Translations under genes and position numbers: made by a program
Shown here: in pieces, positions 18,616 through 28,011 of the stretch
Position numbering within the stretch: the first letter of the stretch is position 1
Layout: each line of letters begins with the position of its first letter
Assembly: GCA_020630435.1 (NCBI GenBank)
Contig: JAHDBJ010000004.1
Coordinates: 124,001-188,000 of the forward strand
DNA from: Saprospiraceae bacterium
GTDB lineage: Bacteria; Bacteroidota; Bacteroidia; Chitinophagales; Saprospiraceae
Direction: 5' to 3'
Length of the DNA: 64,000 bases
Notes under the pieces: generated by a model
Database searches by the model: none
Told to the model about the DNA's origin: nothing
What the model saw: the letters and a program-made list of their open reading frames with translations, nothing else

Positions 18616-20451
18616 CTATATTTTTATCAACTTAGAAGTCGCTTTTTGTTGTCCATTGGTAGCTTCTAAGATATAGATACCTGTATCTAATTGGTTTAAG
18701 TTTACAGTTGTATCAAACTGTCCTAAGTCAGCATCAAATACTTCTTCATAAATTACTTGACCAATAGCATCAAAAATCCTGATAGTTGTTGCATTTTCTT
18801 CTACAACATTCAAGCGAATAGTTGTATTATCCATTACTGGATTAGGGAAGTTGCTCAATTGAATCTCATTGGCTAATACTGTATCAATCTCTTTACTCGT
18901 TCTTTGATTCACAACAAAACCTGAAACAACGTGTCTCGTAAAATCACGACCTTTTGCCTCAATCATTATATTATAAATACCTGCTTCAAGATTGGCTTTA
19001 TTTAAAATGAATTCTTCACCATTATATTCAAAATCTAATTCCATATTATTAGCATTATTAACCGCTTTACCATCTAATGTTGAGGTCATGCGAACATATG
19101 CTTTAACAATTGCTTGCTCCATATTTACATTATCAATTCTAGCAGAAAAGATTACTGACTCTCCTTCTGTATATGCTCTCTTAGTATCTAAACCATTTGA
19201 CACATTTAAAACAGCACCTTCTTCATATGCTAAAATTCCCATAAAACGACCACCATCTGATTCCAATGTATGTCTACCTTTATCCGCAGAAGACTCAAAA
19301 CTCAATTCTGTTACAAAACCTTTAATCGCATCTTCTGACTCATAAGTAGAAGTCAATACTCTTTGATTCGGTACAGAGAAGTTCGCATCTCCATCTTCAT
19401 GCATCAATTGTAAAGCAACTTTACCAGCATCTCCTTCTATAGTGAATGTTGCTGAGCCATTTTCTCCATTCAATAATTGGTAGTTACTTGTCAATGTTTT
19501 GTGAGCGAATTCAGGTGTTTCGGTTACGGCTAATCTTGTATCTGCTCCAGGTGCATTACTAATTAAAGGCTCTACATCATCCCATACTTTGTAATCCATT
19601 GCAATGTCAATGTGATCAATGTAAGGTACATTATAACCACTCCAGTAAGTTGTTCCACCAGGGCGAGTTGAACTATAATAAGGAGTTACACCGTCATTTG
19701 AACCACCTCCTGCATATTTGATATAGTATCCACCAACAGCCATTACTGGAGCCGTAATCGTAGAACCATTTTTATACCCTTTTCCACCTAAATTGATGAA
19801 TTTAGAAGGATCATTATCAGGATCATTATCTAAAATAGGACGAGCATATCCATCCATATAGTAAGTTGTAGAAGTTGTTGTTCCACCTCCAAGACCGATG
19901 AAGTCCACTAACCAGTTAAACCAAAACGTCTCTGCTAAGTCTGCTAATTGAGTTCCTCTAAATGGTGTCCCCAAAGAGATTACTCTCGATACTAAATCGT
20001 ATTTATTGTGGTGAAACATCGCTACTTCTGATGCTTTCCCTCCATTACTATGTGCTACTATAACTACATTATCAACGCCATAATGAGCTGTAATATCTTC
20101 TAACATATTTGCTAATAAAGCACCATTTGCCCACATTCCTTCACCTCTAGTCATTGCTACCCAAGCAGTTCTATATCCTGCATCATATGCTTCATCATAA
20201 ATATCATTCCCTGGTAAAAACCAAAGATTTGCTAAATCTACAAACCCATGAACAAAAACAACAACAGGCTTACTGTCACTTCCTGCTGGAGTTGCTCCAT
20301 AATAAATATTACTTTGTGCAATAGAACCAATAAATAATGGAGAAAGATTTTGAGGTGTTGGTAATTGGTGAGAATTATACGATTGTGCGTTTAAAGTGAA
20401 TGTTGTTATTACTAAGAAAAAAATAGTAGTTAGTTGTAATAGAGTTTTCAT
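18616..20451 (-). CDS. Secreted lipase/esterase-like alpha/beta hydrolase with T9SS tail
   Basis: The protein has a signal peptide (to NAQ, about residue 23), then an alpha/beta-hydrolase domain. The oxyanion-loop HGF is near 68-70, and the nucleophile elbow AHSNGG puts Ser at about 135. The later IDHID region may supply the acid/His. Its length and the GTPFRGTQLADLA segment resemble extracellular triacylglycerol lipases. Residues about 300-500 are a beta-rich region, and about 530-611 is a T9SS sorting domain (LSNFPNPVMDNTTIRLN ... GIYILEATNGQQKATSKLIKI). I infer export through the outer membrane and a role in degrading external lipids or polyesters. Promoter elements and an overlapping inverted repeat lie upstream. 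Confidence 0.88.
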   Translation of the reverse strand: MKTLLQLTTIFFLVITTFTLNAQSYNSHQLPTPQNLSPLFIGSIAQSNIYYGATPAGSDSKPVVVFVHGFVDLANLWFLPGNDIYDEAYDAGYRTAWVAMTRGEGMWANGALLANMLEDITAHYGVDNVVIVAHSNGGKASEVAMFHHNKYDLVSRVISLGTPFRGTQLADLAETFWFNWLVDFIGLGGGTTTSTTYYMDGYARPILDNDPDNDPSKFINLGGKGYKNGSTITAPVMAVGGYYIKYAGGGSNDGVTPYYSSTRPGGTTYWSGYNVPYIDHIDIAMDYKVWDDVEPLISNAPGADTRLAVTETPEFAHKTLTSNYQLLNGENGSATFTIEGDAGKVALQLMHEDGDANFSVPNQRVLTSTYESEDAIKGFVTELSFESSADKGRHTLESDGGRFMGILAYEEGAVLNVSNGLDTKRAYTEGESVIFSARIDNVNMEQAIVKAYVRMTSTLDGKAVNNANNMELDFEYNGEEFILNKANLEAGIYNIMIEAKGRDFTRHVVSGFVVNQRTSKEIDTVLANEIQLSNFPNPVMDNTTIRLNVVEENATTIRIFDAIGQVIYEEVFDADLGQFDTTVNLNQLDTGIYILEATNGQQKATSKLIKI

Positions 20452-20509
20452 AAGGCTGTATTTTTATAATTGTAAATAAATAAAGTTCGTATTAATTATA
20501 TTGATAATA

Positions 20510-20540
20510 CAAATTTAGCGAAAATTCGCTATTCTGCAAA
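20510..20540 (-). promoter_or_regulatory. Promoter of the lipase-like gene
   Basis: On the minus strand TTTG (20540-20537) and TAAATTTG (20517-20510) are separated by 19 bases, which fits the Bacteroidota TTTG-N19-21-TAnnTTTG promoter. The -7 element is about 60 bases upstream of the ATG at 20451 and overlaps an inverted repeat. Confidence 0.7.
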
Positions 20541-20575
20541 CTTTTTCATCATTTTTTTTGCGAATTTTCGCTAAA
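20514..20575. repeat. 16-bp perfect inverted repeat overlapping the lipase promoter
   Basis: TTTAGCGAAAATTCGC at 20514-20529 is the exact reverse complement of the sequence at 20560-20575, with a 30-base spacer. Each arm also contains a smaller dyad, GCGAA-N2-TTCGC. The left arm covers the -7 element and spacer of the minus-strand promoter, and the right arm lies upstream of its -33 element. The arrangement looks like a two-site operator for a dimeric or tetrameric regulator, not a terminator. Confidence 0.7.
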
Positions 20576-20644
20576 AATTCACAATGAATTGATTTACAAC
20601 TCCTTAAAAAATATATTTTTTCATTTAAACTTCAGCATTTTAAA

Positions 20645-21175
20645 ATGGAATATTCTAAAATCCATAAAATCATCATAACAGGACCAGAATCTTGTGGTAA
20701 AACTACCCTATGTAGGGCATTATCTGATGCCTTACAGTTACCCTATGCTCCTGAATATGCTAGAAAGTACCTAGAAACATTAGAACGACCATACCAATAT
20801 TCAGATTTACAGCTTATCGCCAGACAACAATACCAAGAAAGGGCAATTGTTTTAGAAAAAGAAAAATCCTTAGTATGTGATACTAGCTTTTTAGTCTTAA
20901 AAATATGGTCTGAGTATAAATATCAAACTTGCGCACCATATATATTAGAGCAATTAGAAAACTTAGGAAATGTGGTTTTCATTTTATGTCGCACTGATAT
21001 TCCTTGGGAAGCCGATCCACTAAGAGAACATCCCCAACAAAGGCATATACTATATAATATATATAAGAAAGAATTACAACAGCTCCCCTATCCTTTTATT
21101 GAAGTAAGTGGTAGCCCCTCAAAACGATTAGAACAAAGTTTATTTTTTATAAAAAATATAGAATCTAAAAAATAA
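20645..21175 (+). CDS. NadR-like AAA-family kinase/ATPase
   Basis: The 176 residues contain a Walker A P-loop (GPESCGKTTL, 13-22), followed by LPYAPEYARKYLE and the CDTSFLVLKIWSEYKY segment, typical of the nicotinamide-riboside-kinase domain of NadR. The adenylyltransferase half of NadR is absent. In Bacteroidota such stand-alone proteins are, as I remember, often encoded next to vitamin transport genes. Here it lies just upstream of a TPP riboswitch and a TonB receptor. It may phosphorylate a salvaged nucleoside-like vitamin, but the substrate (ribosylnicotinamide or a thiamine-related compound) is not decided by the sequence. It precedes the riboswitch, so it is not itself under that control. 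Confidence 0.8.
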   Translation: MEYSKIHKIIITGPESCGKTTLCRALSDALQLPYAPEYARKYLETLERPYQYSDLQLIARQQYQERAIVLEKEKSLVCDTSFLVLKIWSEYKYQTCAPYILEQLENLGNVVFILCRTDIPWEADPLREHPQQRHILYNIYKKELQQLPYPFIEVSGSPSKRLEQSLFFIKNIESKK

Positions 21176-21181
21176 ACTAAT

Positions 21182-21189
21182 TACCTTTG
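21182..21189 (+). promoter_or_regulatory. Bacteroidota -7 element (TACCTTTG) of the TPP riboswitch transcript
   Basis: TACCTTTG fits TAnnTTTG and lies about 10 bases before the riboswitch core, so transcription would start at its 5' edge. No good -33 TTTG is visible upstream. Confidence 0.5.
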
Positions 21190-21197
21190 CCACATCT

Positions 21198-21330
21198 TAT
21201 TGGGGTGCCTACTTTTCATCTACTGAAAATGGCTGAGATTATACCCATTGAACCTGCTCGGATAATACCGGGAAGGGAAGCCTTACACTAAAATCGAAAA
21301 TCTATTTTTCGATACATCTAGTGTATTTTC
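21198..21330 (+). promoter_or_regulatory. TPP riboswitch with terminator-type expression platform
   Basis: The Thi-box core is clear: GGGGTGCC near 21202, then GGCTGAGATTATACCC, GAACCTGCTCGGATAATACC and GGAAGGGAA, ending near 21280. It is followed by a hairpin at 21285-21324: an outer stem ACACTA/TAGTGT and an inner stem ATCGAAAA/TTTTCGAT, then ATTTTCTCCTTTTT. This gives the expected picture that thiamine pyrophosphate binding leads to termination before the TonB receptor gene, whose start is about 80 bases on. Confidence 0.95.
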
Positions 21331-21413
21331 TCCTTTTTCAATTGGGTTTTATATTTCATCCTACATTAACCCCTATTGTAGGAAACTAAAACATTTTTAA
21401 AATCAAATTGAAA

Positions 21414-23810
21414 ATGAACAAACAACTCTTCAATTTATTTGCTTTTTTAATCTTTTCATTTACGCTTCAAGCCCAGTATAAAATCTCAGGAAAAGTTACT
21501 ACCGATGGTGAGCCACTAATTGGGGCGAATGTCCTAATAAAAGGAACAACAAAAGGAGTAGTCACCAATTTTGATGGTGATTATGTATTATATAATTTAG
21601 ACAATGGTAAGTATACGCTTTTATTTTCTTATGGTGGTACGCCAAGCGAAACCCAAGTTAATATTAATGGCAAAGATGTCATACTCAATCATGATATCTC
21701 ATTTACGCTCAACACTATCACCGTCAATGCCATTACCGCAAAGGATGACACCCCTGCCACCTTTACCAACTTAGACAAGGAAAAAATCGAAGCTAATAAC
21801 CTAGGACAAGATGTTCCTTTTTTATTAAAATGGACACCTTCTACTGTCGTAACTTCTGATGCAGGAGCTGGTATTGGTTATACAGGCATACGAATTCGTG
21901 GCTCCGATCCTAGTCGTACCAATGTTACCATCAATGGTATTCCTTTAAACGATGCCGAAAGTCAAGGTGTTTTTTGGGTGGATTTACCTGACTTTGCCAG
22001 TTCTACCGATGTCATCCAAATTCAAAGAGGCGTAGGAACATCGACCAATGGTGCGGGGGCTTTTGGGGCAAGTATCAATCTACAAACCAACCAAACCAAA
22101 AGCGATCCCTATGCTAAAATTGGTACAACACTAGGTTCTTTCAATACTCGAAAAGCGAATGTAAATGTAGGTTCGGGATTGATTAAAGATAAGTTTACCT
22201 TTGATGCTCGACTGTCTAAAATTGATTCGGATGGTTATATTGATCGTGCTTCATCAGATTTGAGCTCTTACTTCGTTTCTGGTGCTTATGTAGGTGATAA
22301 AACGAGTCTTCGGCTTAATCTCTTTTCAGGGCATGAAATCACTTACCAAGCATGGTATGGCATCGATGCCCTAACACTAGAGGAAGATAGAACCAATAAC
22401 CCAGCAGGTATTCGTGCCGATGGGACTTACCACGATAATCAAGTAGATAATTATAAACAGACGCACTACCAAGCACTTTTTAATCAAGTTATTAATGCTA
22501 GTACTAATCTTGACCTTGCCCTACACTATACCAAAGGAAAAGGCTTTTTCGAAGAATACGAAATTGACGATGACTTAGCCGATTACAATATCCCTGATGT
22601 TGAAGTAGGTGGCACAGTTGTTACAACTTCTGACCTTATTCGTCGTCGTTGGTTGGATAATGATTTCTATGGTTTAACCTACGCTCTAAACTATGGAAAA
22701 GGGAATTTAGAAACGACCTTAGGCGGAGCATACAATATCTATCAAGGACTCCATTTTGGAGAAATCAAATGGGCAAGATTTGCATCATCTGTTGAACAAA
22801 ATCATCGCTATTATGATAATGATGCGACCAAAAATGATTTTAATATCTTTTTAAAAACAAATTATCGTTTTACAAATCGTTTGAATGCTTATCTAGATTT
22901 ACAATTTAGAACCGTAAACTATGAGTTTCTAGGTTTTGATAATGATGGTACGAACGTTACTCAAAATGCTTCCCTCAATTTTTTCAATCCTAAAGTTGGT
23001 TTATTCTATGATGCAGGATTTGGACAATTATATGGATATTTTGGTATCGCTAATCGTGAACCGAACCGTAGTGATTATACAGAGTCAACGCCTAATAGTC
23101 GTCCTAAACCTGAACGATTATTAAATACAGAAATTGGCTATAAAAAGAACTGGAATAGAGGAGCATTGAGTGTTAATTTCTATCATATGTTTTATAAGGA
23201 TCAACTCGCTGTTACTGGACAAATAAATGATGTAGGAGAATATTCTCGTCGTAACCTAGATAAAAGTACTCGTATGGGAATTGAAATCGAAGGAGGATAC
23301 GAGCTAATTTCAGGATTAACCCTTAGTGGAAATGCTACATTCAGTTCTAATAAAGTAGCAGCATGGACAGAATACATTGACAATTGGGATACCTGGGAGC
23401 AAGATCCTGTAGAACATAAAGATACCGATTTGGCTTTTTCGCCTTCTATTATTACAGGCATTGATTTGTCCTATGATGCCCTTAAAAATACTAGCCTATC
23501 AAATCAGCACAGCCTTACTTTTTCATTATCGAATAAATATGTCGGCAAGCAATTTATTGACAATACTTCTAATGAGGAAGCTGCATTGGATGCCTATTCA
23601 TACAGTGATTTCAAAATTGCTTATCGTGTACAAACCAATTTTTTAAAGGCAATTGAGTTAAAATTGATGGCGAGAAACATTTTTGATAGCTTGTATGAAA
23701 ATAATGCTTGGTCTTATCATTATTCCTCTGGTGGTTCAAATGCTTATTTGATTGGTTATTATCCGCAAGCTGGAAGAAACTTCCTTGCGGGTTTAAGTAT
23801 TGAATTTTAG
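21414..23810 (+). CDS. TonB-dependent receptor, probably for thiamine or a precursor
   Basis: After the signal peptide comes a carboxypeptidase-regulatory-like beta-sandwich (about 20-105; GKVTTDGEPLIGANVLIKG). The plug follows (RIRGSDPSRTNVTINGIPL, VIQIQRGVGTSTNGAGAFGASI), then a 22-strand-type barrel ending in LAGLSIEF with terminal Phe. It imports a large or scarce substrate across the outer membrane with energy from TonB-ExbBD. The TPP riboswitch directly upstream argues that the substrate is thiamine, thiamine phosphate or a pyrimidine/thiazole precursor. I prefer the ATG at 21414 over the TTG two codons earlier. No inner-membrane transporter (PnuT-like) or thiamine kinase follows. Confidence 0.93.
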   Translation: MNKQLFNLFAFLIFSFTLQAQYKISGKVTTDGEPLIGANVLIKGTTKGVVTNFDGDYVLYNLDNGKYTLLFSYGGTPSETQVNINGKDVILNHDISFTLNTITVNAITAKDDTPATFTNLDKEKIEANNLGQDVPFLLKWTPSTVVTSDAGAGIGYTGIRIRGSDPSRTNVTINGIPLNDAESQGVFWVDLPDFASSTDVIQIQRGVGTSTNGAGAFGASINLQTNQTKSDPYAKIGTTLGSFNTRKANVNVGSGLIKDKFTFDARLSKIDSDGYIDRASSDLSSYFVSGAYVGDKTSLRLNLFSGHEITYQAWYGIDALTLEEDRTNNPAGIRADGTYHDNQVDNYKQTHYQALFNQVINASTNLDLALHYTKGKGFFEEYEIDDDLADYNIPDVEVGGTVVTTSDLIRRRWLDNDFYGLTYALNYGKGNLETTLGGAYNIYQGLHFGEIKWARFASSVEQNHRYYDNDATKNDFNIFLKTNYRFTNRLNAYLDLQFRTVNYEFLGFDNDGTNVTQNASLNFFNPKVGLFYDAGFGQLYGYFGIANREPNRSDYTESTPNSRPKPERLLNTEIGYKKNWNRGALSVNFYHMFYKDQLAVTGQINDVGEYSRRNLDKSTRMGIEIEGGYELISGLTLSGNATFSSNKVAAWTEYIDNWDTWEQDPVEHKDTDLAFSPSIITGIDLSYDALKNTSLSNQHSLTFSLSNKYVGKQFIDNTSNEEAALDAYSYSDFKIAYRVQTNFLKAIELKLMARNIFDSLYENNAWSYHYSSGGSNAYLIGYYPQAGRNFLAGLSIEF

Positions 23811-23823
23811 GATAATTATTATA

Positions 23824-23863
23824 AAAATAGACTACTCAATCTTAACTTTGGGTAGTCTATTTT
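23824..23863 (+). terminator. Intrinsic terminator after the TonB receptor
   Basis: A perfect 12-bp stem (23824-23835 with 23852-23863) carries a 16-base loop. The right arm ends in TTTT and is followed by AAATACT. It lies 13 bases after the receptor stop and just before the MBL-fold gene. Confidence 0.75.
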
Positions 23864-23876
23864 AAATACTCGATAT

Positions 23877-24923
23877 ATGCCTTCTAAATTATTACAGCAA
23901 TTTGGTGGAAAGATAACACCACAAGATAAAGCCCGATACGAACGTTCGCCCAACTGGAAAGATGGTCAATTTCAAAATTTGGAACCCACCAGTTTAAACA
24001 CCAGTTTATTCAAACTTCCATCCATTATTTACAAACAACTGACTCAAAAAGAAGGTAAAGAACCTACACAACCGCTTCCTATCTTACCTTTTGATAAAGC
24101 GGCATTCTTAGCACCTAATGATCAAGCAACATTTATCTGGTATGGCCATTCTGCTGTCCTTCTGCGGATAGACCGTAAAACTATACTCATCGATCCTATG
24201 TTAGGATCGAACACAACGCCCATTGCCCCCATGCCTACCAAACGTTTTTCAGAAAACACCTTAGCTTTAATTGATGACTTCCCCGAGATTGATTTAATCC
24301 TCTTAACACACGACCATTATGATCATTTAGATTATGATAGTATTCAAAAATTAAAACCTAAAACTAAACAATATCTCGTCGCACTAGGTGTAAAACGACA
24401 CCTCGTAAGTTGGGGCATAGAGGAAGATATGATTACTGAAATGGATTGGTGGAACGATATTCGTTTGGATAATTTACAAATTACATTCACACCTACTCGT
24501 CATTTTTCGGGGCGAGGGGTCACGGATAGATTAAAATCGTTTTGGGGCGGTTGGGCATTCAAAACGCCAAGTGAAAATATATGGTTTAGTGGCGATGGCG
24601 GCTATGGCGAACACTTCAAAACAATCGGTCAGAAACTAGGTCCGTTCGACTTTGCCTTTATGGAATGTGGTCAATACAACGATGATTGGAAACCTATACA
24701 TATGTTCCCCGACGAGGCTGTTCAAGCGGCTCAAGATGCAAGGGCGAAAAAAGCGATGCCCGTCCATTGGGCAGGTTTTTCCTTATCTTATCAGCATACT
24801 TGGTATGAACCCGCCGAATCCTTTGTCAAAGCAGCAAAAGAACAAGAATTTACCTATACACTACCACCTTTGGGCAAACTATTTCAAATAAATGATACAT
24901 TTCTAAAAAAATGGTGGCTGTAA
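23877..24923 (+). CDS. MBL-fold metal-dependent hydrolase (NAPE-PLD/UlaG-like)
   Basis: The 348-residue protein contains the metallo-beta-lactamase-fold signature THDHYDHLD (HxHxDH). A later single His lies in FTPTRHFSG, an Asp in WFSGDGGYGEHF, and a C-terminal MPVHWAGF His completes the metal site. The N-terminal segment (FIWYGHSAVLLRIDRKTILIDPM) is typical of the NAPE-PLD/RomA-like subgroup, which hydrolyses phosphodiester or lactone bonds. It has no signal peptide, so it is cytoplasmic. The start ATG follows the receptor terminator by 13 bases and no promoter is obvious. The sensor kinase gene starts 52 bases downstream. Confidence 0.88.
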   Translation: MPSKLLQQFGGKITPQDKARYERSPNWKDGQFQNLEPTSLNTSLFKLPSIIYKQLTQKEGKEPTQPLPILPFDKAAFLAPNDQATFIWYGHSAVLLRIDRKTILIDPMLGSNTTPIAPMPTKRFSENTLALIDDFPEIDLILLTHDHYDHLDYDSIQKLKPKTKQYLVALGVKRHLVSWGIEEDMITEMDWWNDIRLDNLQITFTPTRHFSGRGVTDRLKSFWGGWAFKTPSENIWFSGDGGYGEHFKTIGQKLGPFDFAFMECGQYNDDWKPIHMFPDEAVQAAQDARAKKAMPVHWAGFSLSYQHTWYEPAESFVKAAKEQEFTYTLPPLGKLFQINDTFLKKWWL

Positions 24924-24975
24924 ATAGCTAAAAAGCCTATATTAGAGGCCGTATATGTTCTAAAGCAACTACCCC

Positions 24976-26847
24976 ATGAAGTCATATATCTCTTCTATAT
25001 TCCCGACGGGAATCGTCATTACGCTTATGATGATACTAGTTGTGTTGTGTGCTTTTGCTCAATCACCTATTTCTATCCTTCCTAATACCGATATTATTGA
25101 TGTTCCTCATAAATATTTGTTACAGGATACCTCTATGGAACTAGGGCTAGAAGATGTTCTTAAACATCCTGATTTTAAAAAGCTAACAGGCAGGCTTTCC
25201 GTTCCTGACGGAGCAACTTATTGGCTTAACTTTTCGATTAAGAATGAAACAGATACCGATTTCAGCCGAATTCTACATTTTGATTCGCAGGATTTTTTTG
25301 AAATACGTCTATATCAACTTTCGCAAGAAAATAAAATTATCCAAGCGGATACAACGGGTACATTTTTCCCTTTTGATTATCGCCCCATCAAAAGCATGGG
25401 CTTTAAATTTCCTATCAACCTAAGAGCGAATGAAACTAGAAACATCTATTTATATTTAGATAGAAGATTTCAGCCGATTCGAGCAGACTTTAGGCTTTTG
25501 ACTCCTCGTAAAAGTTTAGAGAATGAATATAAAAATAGGGTTGAATCTGGTATACCTTTAGGTATTAGCTTTGTCTATCTGTTTTTTTCTATTGTACTTT
25601 TATTATTTTTTAGAAAAAAAATTCAGTTCTTCTTTTTTATATATGTTTTAGGAAATGTTGTTTATATCTTTTATATACAGGGCTACGGATTTTCCCATTT
25701 GTGGTCAAACTATCCTTTCAATTATTTTGAAGATTGCTCACCTTATGTGGCTTCTACTTGTATTTTACTAGGGTTTACAGGCATTTTTCAAAACTTTTTC
25801 CCTATCAAAAATTACTTTCCAAAGGTCTATACTTATTTCAATATCATTATTATCATTTCTACTTTCTTAATCATTGGTTTTATTTTCTGGTATCCATTCT
25901 GTCAAGTTTTGCCTAGTATTTATAAAGTACTTTTCATGGTGGAAGGGATACTTTTCATTCTTGTGTTAGGGACTTCTTTAATACTAGGAACAATCATTTA
26001 TCGAAAAACGCAAAATATAGAATATTTTTGGTTCTTAACGGTATTCATCTTTGTTATGGTGCTTGCCCTGATATTACTTAGTACAGAACTAAAACTTTTT
26101 GCGCCTATTCCTTTTATTTCGACTCAGCTCCCCTCTATCGCCATCCTCTATGAAACCATTGTACTGTCGGTATTGCTAATTCGTAAAATTTATACCGATA
26201 AAATCGAACAATATCAAGCCATTTTAAAGGAACGAGAATTGGTGGCGATGGACTTACACAGCGGCGTAATATCGGAGATTAGCGGGGTGAAAAGTCTGAT
26301 TGAATTCAGCTTAAAAAAAGATAAACCCAACATTTTTAAAAAAATAAATACGACACTAGACGAAGCGATTGAAGATGTACGAGATATGATATGGCTCTCT
26401 AGGAACGAATACAAATTGCTCAATAATCTAAACGCTAAAATCCGCCAAAAAATCAGCACCCGCTTTGAACATACGCCTACTCAAATACACTTAGACATTC
26501 CTGAAACGGCTAGCCCTGTAGTCCTCCCCTACGCCGTGAGGCGGCATTTGTATTTTTTCATAAAAGAAGTCGTCAATAATGCTGAAAAATATGCTCAAGC
26601 ACAAAACTTCTGGGCAAAGCTACATTATCAAGATAATCAAATCATCATAGCAATAAAAGACGATGGAAAAGGCTTTAATATGAATGTCGAGCGCAAACAA
26701 ATTGAAAGCGGTGGACATGGACTTCTAGAACTAAAAAATAGAGCAACACACATGAATGCTCAATATGAAATCCAAAGTAGTCTAGGCAATGGCACACAGA
26801 TTAAATTGACGATTCCGATTATTGAAAAAGTGGAGGTTATTGTTTAA
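24976..26847 (+). CDS. Sensor histidine kinase, 7TMR-DISM type with HisKA_3
   Basis: Domain order: an N-terminal hydrophobic segment (about 15-28), an extracellular 7TMR-DISMED2-like domain (about 40-165), seven membrane helices (about 185-400), then a short coil and HisKA_3. The phosphoacceptor His lies in ERELVAMDLHSGVISEI (DLHSG where most have DLHDG). The HATPase has N-box VVNNAEKYAQ, G1 DDGKGFN and G2 GGHGLLELKNRA. It should phosphorylate a NarL/LuxR-type response regulator. The natural partner is the gene at 30614-31291, 3.8 kb away on the same strand and separated from it by a restriction-modification cassette. The stop is only 6 bases from the convergent endonuclease stop. Confidence 0.9.
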   Translation: MKSYISSIFPTGIVITLMMILVVLCAFAQSPISILPNTDIIDVPHKYLLQDTSMELGLEDVLKHPDFKKLTGRLSVPDGATYWLNFSIKNETDTDFSRILHFDSQDFFEIRLYQLSQENKIIQADTTGTFFPFDYRPIKSMGFKFPINLRANETRNIYLYLDRRFQPIRADFRLLTPRKSLENEYKNRVESGIPLGISFVYLFFSIVLLLFFRKKIQFFFFIYVLGNVVYIFYIQGYGFSHLWSNYPFNYFEDCSPYVASTCILLGFTGIFQNFFPIKNYFPKVYTYFNIIIIISTFLIIGFIFWYPFCQVLPSIYKVLFMVEGILFILVLGTSLILGTIIYRKTQNIEYFWFLTVFIFVMVLALILLSTELKLFAPIPFISTQLPSIAILYETIVLSVLLIRKIYTDKIEQYQAILKERELVAMDLHSGVISEISGVKSLIEFSLKKDKPNIFKKINTTLDEAIEDVRDMIWLSRNEYKLLNNLNAKIRQKISTRFEHTPTQIHLDIPETASPVVLPYAVRRHLYFFIKEVVNNAEKYAQAQNFWAKLHYQDNQIIIAIKDDGKGFNMNVERKQIESGGHGLLELKNRATHMNAQYEIQSSLGNGTQIKLTIPIIEKVEVIV

Positions 26848-26853
26848 ACTTTT

Positions 26854-28011
26854 TTAGAATGAGAATTCTTTTGTTAAAATTTCAGTAATTCTTGCCCAAT
26901 TAAATTCTATTCCACGACCAACTTTAAAATACCTACTTCCTCTCGTTTTTAAAAGCCCAAGTTTATTCCATAACTTTAGTTCGTCTCTAATATAGCTCTC
27001 TTTATTCCCAGTTGTAGTTCGACCTTCTTTTCTTTGTCCAATAGAATTATTTTCATCTAAATAAGTTTCAAAATCTTTTCTAAATTGAGTACTATTAGAG
27101 AGACTTATCGCTTTAGCCTTAGTTTTATAATTTTCTAAATCCTGTATAAGTGTTAGGTGTTTACCTTCAATCAAAACAAGTTTTGTAAGATAATCCATAT
27201 ATAAGCTGCTTTCTATTCCAAAAATCTTACCAATAGATATTAATTTGTAACCCTTTGCTGTTAATCTCCCTTCTGAAGGTTCTATTAATCCTAATTGAAA
27301 AAGCGGAATTTTATAGTTCTGTTTCTCACTTTTATAGTTAGTATTATTGTCAGTTTTTATCCTACCAATTCCTTCCCAAGTTCTAGTTTTACGACTAATC
27401 ATTAATTGCCAAAACTCTGGCCAAGCATAATGAGTATATATATCTCCAAGTTGATTAGCAAATTTATCCAGTAAGTTTAATAAAGTAAAAATTTCATAAT
27501 GACTTATATCTCTCCACCAACACCAATACGTTTGATTTATATGCTCAGAAACTATTTCTCCTGTTCTTTCATGTTCAATTGGTTTAAATAACTGAATTGA
27601 GTTTAAAGGATCTGATTCTAAAGTCTTTTCATCATAACCAATTACCGCAATATAATGTCTTGAAAAAACGTCAAGTGATAATATATTTGTTAAATGTTGG
27701 GCTATATAGTAACCTTCAACAATAGTTGGTAAAATTATACCCGAATAATGATGCTTTTCCAGATAGGATAAAGTTTGCCCTAAACCCGTTAAATATTCCC
27801 GTTTAGCATGATTTGGTGGCTTAAATTCAAAGGCTATACTTTGGTCTAAATCATAATCAAAACATACATAATCAGGTCTAGGCCAACTAAAATCTCCTGC
27901 CTTACTTAAATTATCAGAAAAAACTTGTCCCCAATTATCAAAACGAGCAACAATCTTTGAAATAATTGCTCTTCCAGCTTTATCTGCTAATAAGTCGTGA
28001 TTTGCACCCAT
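26854..28011 (-). CDS. Predicted type II restriction endonuclease (PD-(D/E)XK)
   Basis: Near the N-terminus the sequence reads RPDYVCFDYDLDQSIAFEFK, placing PD at 46-47 and E-x-K at 62-64, the PD-(D/E)XK nuclease arrangement. I do not recognise the rest of the 385 residues, and the C-terminal half looks helical and may carry the DNA-recognition part. The context is the main support: the gene overlaps the upstream m5C methyltransferase by 25 bases and is last in an R-M operon with a controller protein. The cut site cannot be read from the sequence. With two methyltransferases, an asymmetric recognition site is likely. Confidence 0.8.
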   Translation of the reverse strand: MGANHDLLADKAGRAIISKIVARFDNWGQVFSDNLSKAGDFSWPRPDYVCFDYDLDQSIAFEFKPPNHAKREYLTGLGQTLSYLEKHHYSGIILPTIVEGYYIAQHLTNILSLDVFSRHYIAVIGYDEKTLESDPLNSIQLFKPIEHERTGEIVSEHINQTYWCWWRDISHYEIFTLLNLLDKFANQLGDIYTHYAWPEFWQLMISRKTRTWEGIGRIKTDNNTNYKSEKQNYKIPLFQLGLIEPSEGRLTAKGYKLISIGKIFGIESSLYMDYLTKLVLIEGKHLTLIQDLENYKTKAKAISLSNSTQFRKDFETYLDENNSIGQRKEGRTTTGNKESYIRDELKLWNKLGLLKTRGSRYFKVGRGIEFNWARITEILTKEFSF

